Shown here: positions 5,262-5,780 of the stretch, piece after piece
How positions within the stretch are numbered: position 1 is the stretch's first letter
Layout of the letters: each line of letters starts with the position of its first letter
From: Anaerolineae bacterium
GTDB taxonomy: Bacteria; Chloroflexota; Anaerolineae; Aggregatilineales; Aggregatilineaceae
NCBI GenBank assembly: GCA_016929355.1
Contig: JAFGJA010000582.1
Location: 1-5,780, forward strand
Direction: 5' to 3'
DNA: 5,780 nt
Translations under genes and position numbers: made by a program
The notes under the pieces: generated by a model
Database searches by the model: none
What the model saw: the letters and a program-made list of their open reading frames with translations, nothing else
What the model was told of the DNA's origin: nothing

Positions 5262-5780
5262 TCACTCGTTGACGCGCGATTCGACGATATCCAACAAGCG
5301 GCGCAGCGCTGCGACCTGCTCCCGCACATGATCAGGAGGCTGTTTTTTGACCCACTGATCCGCCACAACAGACAGATCCGCCTGCGACACCTGGCTGGCG
5401 AGGCGCGTCCAGTTATGCGCCACACGCGCCAAAATATCCTCTTCCGATGATCTCGGAGAGGCTGCCACGCTGCCCTGCAAAAAGTCTTCGACCCGGCCCG
5501 ATTCCACAATTTGCTGGATGCGCTCGGCGGAAAGTTCCCGGTCGATCATCACCCGCACGAACTGAATTTGCAGCGCCTCATCCTCGATCTTCAACACGTA
5601 GCGCAGCCGTTTTTCTTCCAGGCGATAGCGATCCGCCATCTCCCACACTGGATCGGGCAAGCGCAGCAGCGCCTGATACCGGCTGAACTGTGACCGCTCG
5701 ATCCCACCCAACGCCGCGCGCAGATTTGAGCCTTCGCCGCGCGGCACCCGGCGATCCAGCGCCTGCCGGTACCAGTCATT
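5262..5780 (-). CDS. ParB-like partition/regulatory protein, C-terminal part (5' partial)
   Basis: This is the C-terminal 172 residues of a ParB/KorB-like protein; the frame is open to the window edge, so the start and any N-terminal ParB/Srx domain lie outside. Visible residues about 18-46 give the helix-turn-helix region that in ParB recognises parS: ERSQFSRYQALLRLPDPVW. It is followed by ADRYRLEEKRLRYVLKI (49-65) and a helical LSAERIQQIVESG segment, which match the order seen in ParB-family proteins. The C-terminal roughly 80 residues are helical and charged, ending in a possible dimerising helix, VAALRRLLDIVESRVNE. A GTG at 5747 could be read as a start but would cut into the family-like region, so it is not used. 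Family ParB proteins bind parS and spread or clamp on DNA in partition; some act as regulators or phage proteins. No ParA gene is visible, so a true partition role is unproven. Confidence 0.72.
   Translation of the reverse strand, partial: NDWYRQALDRRVPRGEGSNLRAALGGIERSQFSRYQALLRLPDPVWEMADRYRLEEKRLRYVLKIEDEALQIQFVRVMIDRELSAERIQQIVESGRVEDFLQGSVAASPRSSEEDILARVAHNWTRLASQVSQADLSVVADQWVKKQPPDHVREQVAALRRLLDIVESRVNE

Noticed and set aside
5199..5450. Plus-strand open frame opposite the ParB-like gene
   Set aside because: It starts inside the long hairpin and is antisense to a frame with clear ParB-family helices.

Overview
The window is bacterial chromosomal or large-replicon DNA, moderately G+C-rich, with ordinary Shine-Dalgarno sites and sigma70-type promoters. 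The cyclic-nucleotide-gated soluble histidine kinase, the duplicated FtsX-type permease, the divergent ParB-like protein and the TGGTATAAT-type extended -10 would fit Chloroflexota (Anaerolineae-like). That placement is a guess from protein style, not proven by any marker gene here.

Layout. Positions 1-1917 (+) hold the 3' part of a large MacB/FtsX-type ABC transporter permease whose start lies outside the window. It ends at a strong stem-loop (1951-1979). A promoter and good ribosome binding site then lead into a cytosolic histidine kinase with an N-terminal cyclic-nucleotide-binding domain (2118-3365, +). After a 205-base gap with its own well-formed promoter comes a stand-alone CheY-like receiver (3571-3981, +), followed by a hairpin. 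A further promoter drives a 250-residue protein (4166-4918, +) built from two tandem helix-turn-helix-like units, exactly 76 residues apart, and a Cys4 putative zinc knuckle. At the right edge, on the minus strand, is the C-terminal 172 residues of a ParB-like protein (5262-5780), which is cut by the window end.

The 343-base convergent intergenic region (4919-5261) is the most unusual part. It carries a 14-base perfect palindrome inside a longer inverted repeat. It also has two copies of a GTTGCCCTGGGGCAAC palindrome with centres 88 bases apart, a promoter-like element abutting the first copy, and a long hairpin abutting the second. Because the adjacent gene is ParB-like, the palindromes are candidate parS-like or operator sites.

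The kinase and receiver look like a two-component signalling pair in which phosphorylation could respond to cyclic nucleotide. The receiver has no output domain, so its target is unknown. The permease and the signalling genes are separated by a terminator, and no direct functional link between them is visible.
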